DNA from: M3007 sp964589365
Lineage (GTDB): Bacteria > Bacteroidota > Bacteroidia > Chitinophagales > Saprospiraceae
Length of the DNA: 12,347 nucleotides
NCBI GenBank assembly: GCA_964589365.1
Contig: CAZPTQ010000158.1
Coordinates: 1 to 12,347, forward strand
Direction: 5' to 3'
Positions within the stretch are counted from its first letter, which is position 1. The number at the start of each line of letters is the position of its first letter. The notes beneath the pieces were generated by a model that did not search any database, was not told where the DNA came from, and saw nothing but the letters and a program-made list of their open reading frames with translations. Of this stretch, positions 1 through 6,900 are shown one piece after another. Both the position numbers and the translations under genes were made by a program.

Positions 1-2
1 AA

Positions 3-218
3 CAAACTTTTCTCTTACAATTCAACAGCCTTCCTGCCAACTTGCAGCGCGAGGTGCTGGATTTCATTGGCTACCTTTTTCAAAAACACACACTTGAAAA
101 AAAGCCAGAGACTGTCAAGGCTGTGCGCAAGGCTGGCTCTATGCCAGGATTGGTTGCATATATGGCCGAGGATTTCAATGAGCCTTTGGAAGAAGAGTTT
201 AAAGAGTATATGTTGTGA
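3..218 (+). CDS. DUF2281-type antitoxin (VapB-like), 5' end outside window
   Basis: This open frame runs in from the window edge and stops with TGA at 216-218. It encodes about 71 visible residues. The segment LPANLQREVLDFIGYLFQK near the start and DFNEPLEEEFKEYM at the end match the layout I know for DUF2281 antitoxins: an N-terminal 'LP..L..EVLDFI.YL' helix and a C-terminal 'DF.EPL..F.EYM' toxin-binding tail. Members usually have only a few residues before the LP motif, so probably fewer than about ten codons are missing. The stop codon shares its last base with the ATG of the downstream PIN-domain gene, the usual antitoxin-toxin order with translational coupling. The expected role is to bind and neutralise that toxin and to autoregulate the operon from a promoter outside the window. 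The family call is good; the true start cannot be seen. Confidence 0.8.
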   Translation, partial: QTFLLQFNSLPANLQREVLDFIGYLFQKHTLEKKPETVKAVRKAGSMPGLVAYMAEDFNEPLEEEFKEYML

Positions 219-709
219 TGATAAAATCAACGATTTATCTAGACACTTCGACGATAAACTTCCTTTTTGCCGACGATGCACCCGAGAAAAAGGAGATCAC
301 AGTGGATTTTTTTGAAAACTTCGTGAGACTTGGTATCTACGATACTTTTGTTACAGAGTATGTAATCGCTGAAATAAACCAGACTGATAATGAGATGGAG
401 CGAGCGCGACTGCTCAAAATTCTTGAAGATTATCCTATTGAAATCCTACCTATTGATAAAACAGAAGATATTGGTCAACTCGCACAAAACTATTTGGACA
501 ACGGAATCATGCCCCCAAAGAAACTGTTTGATGCATTGCACGTTGCTTTCTGCGTAGTCCACAAGATTGACTATTTGGTTAGTTGGAACTTCAAGCACCT
601 TGCAAACATCAATCGGGAGCGACGCGTTTTGGCAAAAAACTATGAACTTGGATACATTCACCCATTACGCATCATCACACCAACAGAATTAACTGGCTAT
701 GGAACCTAA
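218..709 (+). CDS. PIN-domain ribonuclease toxin (VapC-like)
   Basis: The product is 163 aa from ATG 218, a normal length for a single-domain PIN protein. An upstream in-frame GTG at 215 would add one residue, but the ATG overlapping the antitoxin stop by one base is the more natural start. PIN acidic residues are visible: D9 in IYLDTS, E52 in YVIAEI, D105 in LFDALHVA and D118 in KIDYLVSWNFKHLAN. The last segment is the characteristic 'D.LVSWNFKH' end of the fold. PIN toxins are Mg2+-dependent endoribonucleases that cut tRNA, rRNA or mRNA when freed from their antitoxin; the target here cannot be read from sequence. The gene is preceded by a DUF2281-type antitoxin and its last 11 bases overlap a third small gene, so all three are probably co-transcribed. 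Confidence 0.85.
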   Translation: MIKSTIYLDTSTINFLFADDAPEKKEITVDFFENFVRLGIYDTFVTEYVIAEINQTDNEMERARLLKILEDYPIEILPIDKTEDIGQLAQNYLDNGIMPPKKLFDALHVAFCVVHKIDYLVSWNFKHLANINRERRVLAKNYELGYIHPLRIITPTELTGYGT

Positions 710-884
710 AATATCAAAAGCGCAACTTTCCGTTTGGGAATGGAAAGACAAAGCATACGAGGAGGTAAAACATCTGCCAATTGTGGAGCAAATGCGCATC
801 ATTCACGAACGCACTAAAGAAACAGTTGCCCAAATCAACCGCAAAAAAGCATCTAAAAAAGCTGCCTTCTCATCTGCCACATAA
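699..884 (+). CDS. Small basic protein, third gene of the toxin-antitoxin operon
   Basis: This 61-aa frame starts at ATG 699 inside the last codons of the PIN toxin gene (11-bp overlap) and ends at TAA 882-884. It begins MEPKISKAQLSVWEWKDKAY, has a predicted helical middle (VEQMRIIHERTKETVAQINR), and ends in a lysine/alanine-rich tail. From memory, similar small proteins starting 'ISKAQLEVWEWK' sit beside PIN toxins in other Bacteroidota and in cyanobacteria, but I know no established function. The overlap implies translational coupling with the toxin. It could be an accessory antitoxin, a chaperone or an operon regulator; that is inference only. The overlap and this remembered family pattern make a real gene likely despite the short length. 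Confidence 0.7.
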   Translation: MEPKISKAQLSVWEWKDKAYEEVKHLPIVEQMRIIHERTKETVAQINRKKASKKAAFSSAT

Positions 885-887
885 TGT

Positions 888-986
888 ATGGAACAACAAA
901 TGAGTACCCGACAGATCAGAATAGCCGAACTGATCGAGAACTTTCTGCCGATGTTGGCGTCCTCGCCAACATCCACTGCGGAGTGA
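888..986 (+). CDS. Possible 32-aa peptide ending inside the palindromic repeat
   Basis: ATG 888 lies three bases after the stop of the preceding gene, and the frame runs MEQQMSTRQIRIAELIENF before entering the first palindromic repeat, which supplies LPMLASSPTSTAE and the TGA stop at 984-986. The non-repeat part resembles an amphipathic helix. It may be a real fourth cistron, or the remains of a longer gene whose 3' end was replaced when the repeat arrived. I do not recognise the peptide and it is too short for a firm call. Confidence 0.25.
   Translation: MEQQMSTRQIRIAELIENFLPMLASSPTSTAE
945..986 (+). repeat. Palindromic repeat, copy 1
   Basis: The core is a perfect 10-bp inverted repeat: GATGTTGGCG at 950-959, loop TCCT, and CGCCAACATC at 964-973. 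The 42-bp unit at 945-986 matches 1009-1050 with two mismatches, and the two copies are spaced 64 bp apart. The unit reads in one frame as LPMLASSPTSTAE followed by TGA. There is no T tract after the stem, so it does not look like a normal intrinsic terminator. Confidence 0.85.
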
Positions 987-1008
987 GTGGTTGGGAAAGG
1001 AAGACTTG

Positions 1009-1050
1009 CTGCCGATGTTGGCGTCCACGCCAACATCCACGGCGGAGTGA
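1009..1050 (+). repeat. Palindromic repeat, copy 2
   Basis: The core is an 11-bp perfect stem, GATGTTGGCGT at 1014-1024 and ACGCCAACATC at 1027-1037, with a 2-base centre (or 10 bp with a 4-base loop). An outer pairing GCCG (1011-1014) with CGGC (1040-1043) is possible with a bulge. It differs from copy 1 at two positions, one in the loop and one in the 3' flank. It reads LPMLASTPTSTAE then TGA in the same frame phase relative to the repeat. Confidence 0.85.
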
Positions 1051-1096
1051 ATGAGCCTGCGTAGAACAATTAAATGTAACCTCAGGGAGGTAAAAT

Positions 1097-1140
1097 CATG
1101 CTCCGTTGCTTGTTGTTGGCGAGGACACCAACAACGGCGG
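1097..1140 (-). repeat. Palindromic repeat, copy 3 (inverted, diverged)
   Basis: The arms are GTTGTTGG at 1112-1119 and CCAACAAC at 1128-1135 around an 8-base centre. Read on the minus strand, the centre matches copy 1 closely: GGTGTCCTCGCC here against GGCGTCCTCGCC in copy 1. The arms carry a paired change, GA..TC in copy 1 to GT..AC here, which keeps base pairing. In the plus orientation the centre matches much less well, so I place this copy inverted. It overlaps the 5' end of the AT-rich orphan gene and would encode its first residues. Confidence 0.7.
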
Positions 1141-1834
1141 AAATTTTAAACCTAAATTTTTTATCAATGAGCGGATAAGAAAAAATGATAGACTTTTGAG
1201 AATCCATTTTTTGTCCAACCCCAAAGGGAAGGTTGATACTGGGCTAAATGCCTTTGGGGTAGAGTCCCTAGGGTTTCAATACAATCCGTCTTGTTTTGCT
1301 CTAAAAATAAACAACTTGTTAACTGTTAATTCCTCAAATGATTTTATCGTTTCAAAAGGGCTTGGCTTCCCATATCCTGAGACGATTACATTTCAGTCTA
1401 ATGAAAACATACTCTTATTGTCTAACTGGAATTATACTAGAAAAATTGAGTCTCCCATTGCTGGAATCACTCTAAAGAAATCTTCTCTTTCTATTTATCA
1501 ACCAATTCATTTTGGTGTTGAAACTGGATCTAATTTTCATTCGGATTCTTATTTTATTTTTAATTGTAGAAATTATTCTAAAAAAGAAGGATTGTTATTT
1601 TATGAAAAAGGTTTGGATGTTATAAGCCTAGAAAATCCGAAAAGCATATTTGAATATCAAGAGGTAAAAGGCAACGAGGTAAGCCGTATCGGAGAATTAA
1701 TTTCAGAAGTTTACATTCTTCAGAAGTTTTTTACCGAAAGAATTGTAAACGCCTCTGAAAATGGAGCATATAATTTTTCCTTAAAAGAATGGGAAATGAA
1801 AATAGACTTTTTTAAAAATTATCATCTTAGATAA
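1106..1834 (+). CDS. AT-rich orphan gene, unknown function, start uncertain
   Basis: The open frame encodes up to 242 aa from a TTG at 1106. I do not recognise a family. The protein shows no signal peptide, membrane segment or catalytic motif I can name; it is rich in Ser, Asn, Phe and Ile and ends in a charged helical region (ISEVYILQKFFTERI, then SLKEWEMKIDFFKNYHLR). Its base composition is clearly more AT-rich than the flanking genes, which suggests transfer. The frame has no internal ATG until residue 231. A strong Shine-Dalgarno-like GGAGG (1086-1090) sits 7 bases before ATG 1098, but that ATG is in another frame ending at TAA 1176-1178. One extra T in the T run at 1157-1162 would join the two frames. 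The start may therefore be TTG 1106, ATG 1098 with a frameshift, or an unusual codon further in. The first residues fall in the palindromic repeat. Confidence 0.55.
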   Translation: MLVVGEDTNNGGNFKPKFFINERIRKNDRLLRIHFLSNPKGKVDTGLNAFGVESLGFQYNPSCFALKINNLLTVNSSNDFIVSKGLGFPYPETITFQSNENILLLSNWNYTRKIESPIAGITLKKSSLSIYQPIHFGVETGSNFHSDSYFIFNCRNYSKKEGLLFYEKGLDVISLENPKSIFEYQEVKGNEVSRIGELISEVYILQKFFTERIVNASENGAYNFSLKEWEMKIDFFKNYHLR

Positions 1835-1894
1835 ATAAATACCTGCGAATTCTATCTGCGAATCGACTTCAACCCAACCCACACACTCACATCC

Positions 1895-4546
1895 ATGCGC
1901 CCACTCCTCTCCACCCTCCTCCTTACCCTCCTCACGCTTTACCTCGCTTGTACGCCCAAAACCGGCAATAAAACTACAAGCACCCCCAATCCTCCCAACG
2001 AACCCGCCATGTGGGATTCCATGGGCAAACCCCTCATGGGCGAAGACGAAGAACCCGTAGAATACAATGTGCTCGACGAGGTGAACATCGAAGCCCAAGC
2101 CCAGGAAAACCTCGACTCGCTGCGTCCCTACAATGCATCGCATACCTTCGAGGTAGACTTGATCCATACCAAAATCGAAATCTCCTTCGACTGGGCTAAA
2201 AAACGCGCCAACGGAAAAGCCACGCTCACCATGCGCCCCTGGTTTTATGCCACAGACAAGGTGACGTTGGATGCCAAGAATTTTGACATTCAATCAGTTA
2301 CATTCGATGGGAAAACCGAACAGTTGAAACGTGATTACAACAATGAGCAATTGACTATTTATCTCGGCAAGACCTACACTCGAACGGAGGAATTCAAAAT
2401 CGCCATCACTTACACCGCCAAGCCCGATGAGCGCGAATCCTTCGGTGGTTCAGCGGCCATCACCAGCGACAAAGGTTTGTACTTCATCAACGCCGACGGT
2501 GCTGAAAAAGACAAGCCCATGCAAATCTGGACCCAGGGCGAAACAGAAAGCAACTCCTGCTGGATGCCCACGGTGGACAAGCCCAACGAACGCTGCACTC
2601 AGGAGATGTACATCACCGTGGAAGACAAGTACAAAACCCTCACCAACGGCCTTCTGATCTCTTCCAAAAAGAACGCCGACGGCACCCGCACAGATTACTG
2701 GAAAATGGACAAGCCTCACGCGCCTTATCTATTTATGATGGCGATTGGCGAGTACGCAATAGTAAAAGACAAATGGCGCGGCATTGACGTGGAATACTAC
2801 GTAGAGCCAAAATACGAGGCCCATGCCCGCGATATTTACCCCTACACCCCGGAGATGCTGGAGTTCTTTTCCACCAAACTGAACTATACCTACCCTTGGT
2901 CAAAATTCTCGCAAGTCACTGTGCGCGATTATGTGAGCGGGGCAATGGAGAATACTACTGCCGTGATTTTTGGGGAATTCATGCAGAAGACAAAACGTGA
3001 ACTCCTGGACGACCACTTGACAAATGAAAAAGTAGTGGCCCACGAGATGTTCCACCAATGGTTCGGCGACCTGGTGACGATTGAGAGCTGGGCCAACCTA
3101 ACGCTCAATGAAGGTTTCGCCAACTACTCGGAGTACCTCTGGATGGAACAAAAACATGGAAAGGATGCTGCTGACGAACACTTGATGACCGAACAGCAAG
3201 GCTATTTCTATTCTGCTGGCGACGGCGGCCACCCGCTCATCCATTTCGGGTATGGCGACCGCGAGGATATGTTCGACGCCCATTCGTACAACAAGGGCGG
3301 CTGCGTCCTTCACATGCTCCGCCAACAGGTGGGCGACGAGGCGTTTTTCGCTGCGCTGAACCGCTACCTCAAAAAGAACGAATACACTGATGTAGAAAGT
3401 CACGAACTCCGCCTTGCTTTCGAAGACGTGACTGGCCAAGACCTCAGTTGGTTTTTTAACCAGTGGTTTTTGGGGGCAGGACACCCTGTGCTCGACATTG
3501 TATATGGTTGGGATAATGACACAAAAAAAGCAAGCATAACCGTGACCCAAAACCAGGAAGGCCAGGATGTTGCCCGGATTTTTGACCTTCCGCTTTTCGT
3601 GGATATTTATGACGTTTCGGGAAAGGCTCGCCGCGAAAATATCCGCGTTACCAAGCGCAACCAGACGTTCTTTTTCGACTGCCCGAGCAAACCAGCTTTG
3701 ATCAATTTTGATGCAACCAAAACCTTGCTCTGTCTAAAGACCGACCACCATAATGCCCAAGAATGGGCCTTTATGTATCGCAATGCGCCGCTTTACTACG
3801 ACCGAGTCGAAGCCCTCAACGGTTTGCAAGCCGAGCCTTCTACACTTACGAACGCTGTTTTAGGAGAGGCACTTTCAGACAAATTTCATGGCATCCGTCA
3901 GGAAGCATTGATGGCAGATGGCATAGACGCGGCTGGTAACCTGCCCATTATCGCCCGCTTGGCTGAATCCGACCCTGCTCCAGGCGTTCGCGCAACAGCG
4001 ATTAGTCTCCTTGGCCGCACCAACGACAAGCAGTATATCCCCATTCTCCAGAAAAATATGGGTATTGAGCAAGCGTACAGCGTGGTGGGCGCGGCTCTTT
4101 CGGCCCTGCATAAGCTCGACCCTGCCGCCGCGCGTGAGGCTTCCAAAGTGTTGCAAAATGATGATTCAGACAATTTTACGCCCGTGCTGGCAGAACTTTA
4201 CGCAGAGCAACCGGAGCTTTCAAACCTTGCGTTTTTTGAAAAAAAACTGGACAAGGCAGACGGTTTCGGGGCGTTTCCGTTTTTCGACAATTACCAGAAA
4301 TTCCTCATCGGGCTGGGTGATGCCACACTTTTGGATGCGAGCGTAGAAAAGTTCAAATCCATTTCGCTCAACCTCCAGACCAGTGAATGGCGCCGATTTG
4401 GTGCGACCAAAGCCATTGCCGACCTACGGAACCATTTCCGCGAAAACAACAATACCAGTAAGGTGACAGAACTTGATGCCATCATTGCTGAAATCAAAGC
4501 AAAAGAGACCGACGCAACGCTGAAATTGTACTACGATATGTTCTGA
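1895..4546 (+). CDS. M1 family lipoprotein metallopeptidase (aminopeptidase N-like) with HEAT-like C-terminus
   Basis: The 883-aa product begins with a lipoprotein signal peptide: a leucine-rich core and the lipobox LYLAC, with the lipidated Cys at residue 19. It is therefore expected in the envelope, on the periplasmic or outer face. An aminopeptidase-N-like beta domain (about 60-260) precedes the gluzincin catalytic domain. The exopeptidase motif GAMEN is at 349-353. The zinc site is HEMFH at 383-387 with the third ligand E406 in NEGF, giving the HEXXH-X18-E spacing of family M1. From about residue 640 the sequence becomes alpha-helical repeats such as RQEALMADGI and VRATAISLLG, resembling HEAT repeats. 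All catalytic residues are intact, so it should remove N-terminal amino acids from peptides. It stands alone: an AT-rich orphan gene lies upstream and a strong terminator follows. Confidence 0.93.
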   Translation: MRPLLSTLLLTLLTLYLACTPKTGNKTTSTPNPPNEPAMWDSMGKPLMGEDEEPVEYNVLDEVNIEAQAQENLDSLRPYNASHTFEVDLIHTKIEISFDWAKKRANGKATLTMRPWFYATDKVTLDAKNFDIQSVTFDGKTEQLKRDYNNEQLTIYLGKTYTRTEEFKIAITYTAKPDERESFGGSAAITSDKGLYFINADGAEKDKPMQIWTQGETESNSCWMPTVDKPNERCTQEMYITVEDKYKTLTNGLLISSKKNADGTRTDYWKMDKPHAPYLFMMAIGEYAIVKDKWRGIDVEYYVEPKYEAHARDIYPYTPEMLEFFSTKLNYTYPWSKFSQVTVRDYVSGAMENTTAVIFGEFMQKTKRELLDDHLTNEKVVAHEMFHQWFGDLVTIESWANLTLNEGFANYSEYLWMEQKHGKDAADEHLMTEQQGYFYSAGDGGHPLIHFGYGDREDMFDAHSYNKGGCVLHMLRQQVGDEAFFAALNRYLKKNEYTDVESHELRLAFEDVTGQDLSWFFNQWFLGAGHPVLDIVYGWDNDTKKASITVTQNQEGQDVARIFDLPLFVDIYDVSGKARRENIRVTKRNQTFFFDCPSKPALINFDATKTLLCLKTDHHNAQEWAFMYRNAPLYYDRVEALNGLQAEPSTLTNAVLGEALSDKFHGIRQEALMADGIDAAGNLPIIARLAESDPAPGVRATAISLLGRTNDKQYIPILQKNMGIEQAYSVVGAALSALHKLDPAAAREASKVLQNDDSDNFTPVLAELYAEQPELSNLAFFEKKLDKADGFGAFPFFDNYQKFLIGLGDATLLDASVEKFKSISLNLQTSEWRRFGATKAIADLRNHFRENNNTSKVTELDAIIAEIKAKETDATLKLYYDMF

Positions 4547-4570
4547 TTAATTCTCCAAAAAGATATCGTT

Positions 4571-4608
4571 AGAAGCGACACTTTTTTATAAGTGTCGCTT
4601 CTTTTTTT
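4571..4608 (+). terminator. Intrinsic terminator after the M1 peptidase gene
   Basis: A perfect 13-bp stem, AGAAGCGACACTT at 4571-4583 and AAGTGTCGCTTCT at 4590-4602, has a 6-base T/A loop and is followed by a T run at 4602-4608. It begins 25 bases after the peptidase stop codon and ends that transcription unit on the + strand. Confidence 0.93.
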
Positions 4609-4746
4609 GCCTATCAAAAAAGACTGAATTCGCCCATTTAGTCGGTAAAAATAAAAAAATCGTCGGAACAAAAACACAAGGATGCAAAGTGCAACGTAGT
4701 TTGGCGGACGAAAATCAATGCTTTCTTTCATCAATTACAAAACGTT

Positions 4747-5310
4747 ATGGACGCACTCGACACTTCTCAACCCACGAAAACCTTGGCGCAACGCGCTATG
4801 ACTGCTGCACTTATTATTACAGGAGCAGGCATTTTGGTCAACCTCGTTTTCTATGTTACTGGGATGGACATGGAAATGCTTACCAATCCCGCAATTAGCT
4901 GGCTCAACCGCATATTGCTTATCGGGATCACCTACTATTTTATTCATGCGGCACTTCGGAGTCATCGTGATGAAGATTTGGGTGGATATCTAAGCGTTGG
5001 ACAAGGCATTGGCCTGGGGACGCTTGCAGGACTTATTTCTGGTGTGCTGAGCGCGGTGTGGTTTTTTATCTTCACGACGTTCATTGCTACAGGCATGCTG
5101 GATAAAATTCAAGAAATTTCAATGCAGCAAATGCAAGAGCAAGGCGGCCAGTCGGAAGAACAAGCAGAACAAGCGATGGAAATGATGTCCTTCTTTTTCT
5201 CGCCCGTATTTTTTGCAATCATCGTGGTGATTTCCAGTGTCTTTTTTGGATTTCTTTGTGGGCTTGTTGCTGGTCTGGTTTTGAAAAAAGATAAGCCTTC
5301 TCACACATGA
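4747..5310 (+). CDS. DUF4199 domain membrane protein (first of a pair)
   Basis: The 187-aa product has four hydrophobic segments, at about 16-40, 50-69, 84-113 and 147-180. Between the third and fourth lies a hydrophilic Gln/Glu/Met-rich stretch (about 117-146: MQQMQEQGGQSEEQAEQAME). The order 'membrane pair, GQGIGLGTLAGLISGV helix, Q/E-rich segment, last hairpin' is that of DUF4199 proteins, widespread in Bacteroidota and of unknown function. The N-terminus is probably cytoplasmic. The ATGA overlap with the next gene implies translational coupling, and the two related proteins may form a hetero-oligomer in the inner membrane (inference). The start at ATG 4747 is the first in the frame after the terminator region. 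Confidence 0.8.
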   Translation: MDALDTSQPTKTLAQRAMTAALIITGAGILVNLVFYVTGMDMEMLTNPAISWLNRILLIGITYYFIHAALRSHRDEDLGGYLSVGQGIGLGTLAGLISGVLSAVWFFIFTTFIATGMLDKIQEISMQQMQEQGGQSEEQAEQAMEMMSFFFSPVFFAIIVVISSVFFGFLCGLVAGLVLKKDKPSHT

Positions 5311-5831
5311 CCCCCGGTGTTCGCTACGGATTTTTAGGCGGGGCAGTCGTAATTTTTTACTTCGCGCTGCTCTACATTGCCAGGCCAGAATTATATCTCG
5401 ACCTCTCGCTCCAATGGGGCAGCATGATTGTTTATCTGATTTTCATGTGGATTGCGACCAAAGAGGATTGCGCAAGCAAAGGCACAGCGCGTGATTTTCG
5501 AGAAGTGGTTCGTACGCCCTTTGTCACTTTTTTGCTTATCAATCTCTGCTATTGGATTTTCAACTATGGCTTGCGCCTTTACGACCCAAGCCTGTTGCTC
5601 TCGGAATTGACGATTGCGCTTGATATGGCCAAAAATCAACTTACTACCGGTGTCGGTGATCCAGAGCAGGCAGATCAATTGCGCAAATATGTTCAAGAAC
5701 TGGAAAATCTAATCAAAAACCCACAGCCACAGCCACTTGGCCCAATTTTGAGAGATATGAGTATGGGAGCGATTGGTGGTTTTGTCCTTGCTGCCGGAAT
5801 AGCGGCATTGGTCAAAAATCAAAAAAAGTAA
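5307..5831 (+). CDS. DUF4199-like membrane protein (second of a pair)
   Basis: The 174-aa product starts at ATG 5307, overlapping the previous stop as ATGA. Hydrophobic segments lie at about 7-25, 36-50, 70-90 and 150-168. A hydrophilic segment between the third and fourth (about 105-145) contains DPEQADQLRKYVQELENLIK. The layout mirrors the preceding protein, with four membrane segments and a Gln/Glu-rich insert before the last, so I read it as a diverged second DUF4199 member. Function is unknown. The stop is followed after six bases by the ATG of the alpha/beta-hydrolase-fold gene, so the three probably share one mRNA. Confidence 0.7.
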   Translation: MTPGVRYGFLGGAVVIFYFALLYIARPELYLDLSLQWGSMIVYLIFMWIATKEDCASKGTARDFREVVRTPFVTFLLINLCYWIFNYGLRLYDPSLLLSELTIALDMAKNQLTTGVGDPEQADQLRKYVQELENLIKNPQPQPLGPILRDMSMGAIGGFVLAAGIAALVKNQKK

Positions 5832-5837
5832 GCGGGA

Positions 5838-6821
5838 ATGACCAAACTTTCAACCTCCAGAAGAGTCGCCGTAGTGCGTAAATGGCTTGGCATCCTGAGC
5901 ATTTCCCGTTTGGTGCGCTGGGCTTTAATCTTTGCACTGGCCTGGTGGCTGTATGACAACTGGCACGAAGACCTGCCCGCAGCCAACTATATCGGCCATT
6001 ACGCTTACCCCGATTCAAAATTCATGCAAGTGGACGGCATGGACATTCATTACCGCACGAGCGGAAAGGGTGATCCGATCCTGCTCCTCCACGATGCACA
6101 AAGTTCGCTGCATACTTGGGCGGGTTGGACAGAGGAACTCAGCAAAAAGCAACAAGTAGTAAGTGTAGACCTTCCGGGCTTCGGCCTGAGTGCACCGCAC
6201 CCCCAGGGAAGTTACAGCGCATTCATGTACGCGAGTTTTTTAGACAGCTTTTTGCAGAAATTGAACTTAAAAAAGGTGTCGCTCGCGGGCTGCGGGCTTG
6301 GGGCGCAAATCGCATGGCAATTCGCTGCCGAATCGCCCCAGCGAATTGACAAACTCATCCTGCTTGATGCACCGGGTTTTGAAGAAAAAAGCAGTTCTGC
6401 AATTGATTGGCTCGCCAGCACACCTGTGATCCACCGCATTCTTTGGAAAATAACCCCGCGAGCATTCGTCCGCATATCGCTCCTGGACGTTTGGGCCGAC
6501 GATACCCGTGTAACCGACGCCCTCGTACAACGTCACTTCGACCTTTCGCTGCTGCCTGGCCACCGAAAGGCATTTACCGACCGGGCGTCTGTGCGCGACA
6601 ACCGCCCACCCATTGATCTCATCGAACGCATCTCATCCCCTACGCTCATCCTTTGGGGCGCAGAAGACACCCATATCTCGCCAGAGTATGCATACGATTT
6701 CCACAAGCGAATTCGCGGGTCGCTGATAAAAATCTACCGAAACACAGGTCATTGGCCTCAGGAAGAAAATCCGGCAGAAACCTCACAAGACGTACAGGCG
6801 TTTTTGGAAGGGCGTTTTTGA
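5838..6821 (+). CDS. Membrane-anchored alpha/beta-hydrolase-fold protein lacking the nucleophile serine
   Basis: The 327-aa product has a basic N-terminus and one hydrophobic segment (about 24-41), likely an inner-membrane anchor with the main domain outside. The fold is recognisable in order: ILLLH before the oxyanion loop (H85), DLPGFGLS from D111, the nucleophile-elbow region LAGCGLGAQIAWQFA, and LILWGAEDTHISPE with acid D277. NTGHWPQEENP follows with histidine H305. The elbow should be G-x-S-x-G, but here it is G151-C152-G153-L154-G155: the serine position is glycine and a cysteine lies one residue earlier. The usual His-Gly of the oxyanion loop is His85-Asp86. Acid and histidine are kept. 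It may be a pseudoenzyme, or may use C152 unconventionally. It follows two DUF4199 genes with a 6-base gap. The fold is certain, the activity is not. Confidence 0.85.
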   Translation: MTKLSTSRRVAVVRKWLGILSISRLVRWALIFALAWWLYDNWHEDLPAANYIGHYAYPDSKFMQVDGMDIHYRTSGKGDPILLLHDAQSSLHTWAGWTEELSKKQQVVSVDLPGFGLSAPHPQGSYSAFMYASFLDSFLQKLNLKKVSLAGCGLGAQIAWQFAAESPQRIDKLILLDAPGFEEKSSSAIDWLASTPVIHRILWKITPRAFVRISLLDVWADDTRVTDALVQRHFDLSLLPGHRKAFTDRASVRDNRPPIDLIERISSPTLILWGAEDTHISPEYAYDFHKRIRGSLIKIYRNTGHWPQEENPAETSQDVQAFLEGRF

Positions 6822-6844
6822 GTCTCGTATGGAATTGGTCAAAA

Positions 6845-6877
6845 TTGACACATTTTCACGCAAGCTTTCTACCTTTG
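6845..6877 (+). promoter_or_regulatory. Bacteroidota-type promoter for pheT
   Basis: TACCTTTG at 6870-6877 fits the Bacteroidota -7 consensus TAnnTTTG exactly. TTG at 6845-6847 (within TTGACA) lies 22 bases upstream, within the spacing reported for the -33 element. Transcription would start near 6884, about 50 bases before the pheT ATG. Confidence 0.65.
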
Positions 6878-6881
6878 CCAA

Positions 6882-6900
6882 TTCGCAATTTTTTTGCGAA
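6882..6900 (+). promoter_or_regulatory. Small hairpin at the start of the pheT leader
   Basis: TTCGCAA (6882-6888) and TTGCGAA (6894-6900) form a 7-bp perfect stem around five T. It would sit at or very near the 5' end of the transcript from the predicted promoter. No T tract follows, so it is not an ordinary terminator, and no Phe-rich leader peptide is visible. It could protect the 5' end or be chance. Confidence 0.35.

Noticed and set aside
945..1050. Short CRISPR-like array
   Set aside because: Only two direct copies, the repeats are long palindromes with one 22-bp interval, and no cas genes are near.
1098..1178. 26-aa peptide from ATG 1098 as a separate gene
   Set aside because: Despite the strong ribosome-binding-like site it has no recognisable content; I treat it as a possible start of the orphan gene instead.
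1781..2293. 170-aa minus-strand frame over the start of the M1 peptidase gene
   Set aside because: It is antisense to a convincing lipoprotein signal peptide and its Gly/Glu-rich translation looks like a shadow frame.
4699..4705. Possible promoter TAGTTTG before the first DUF4199 gene
   Set aside because: It has one base fewer than TAnnTTTG between TA and TTTG, and no TTG at a suitable -33 distance was clear.
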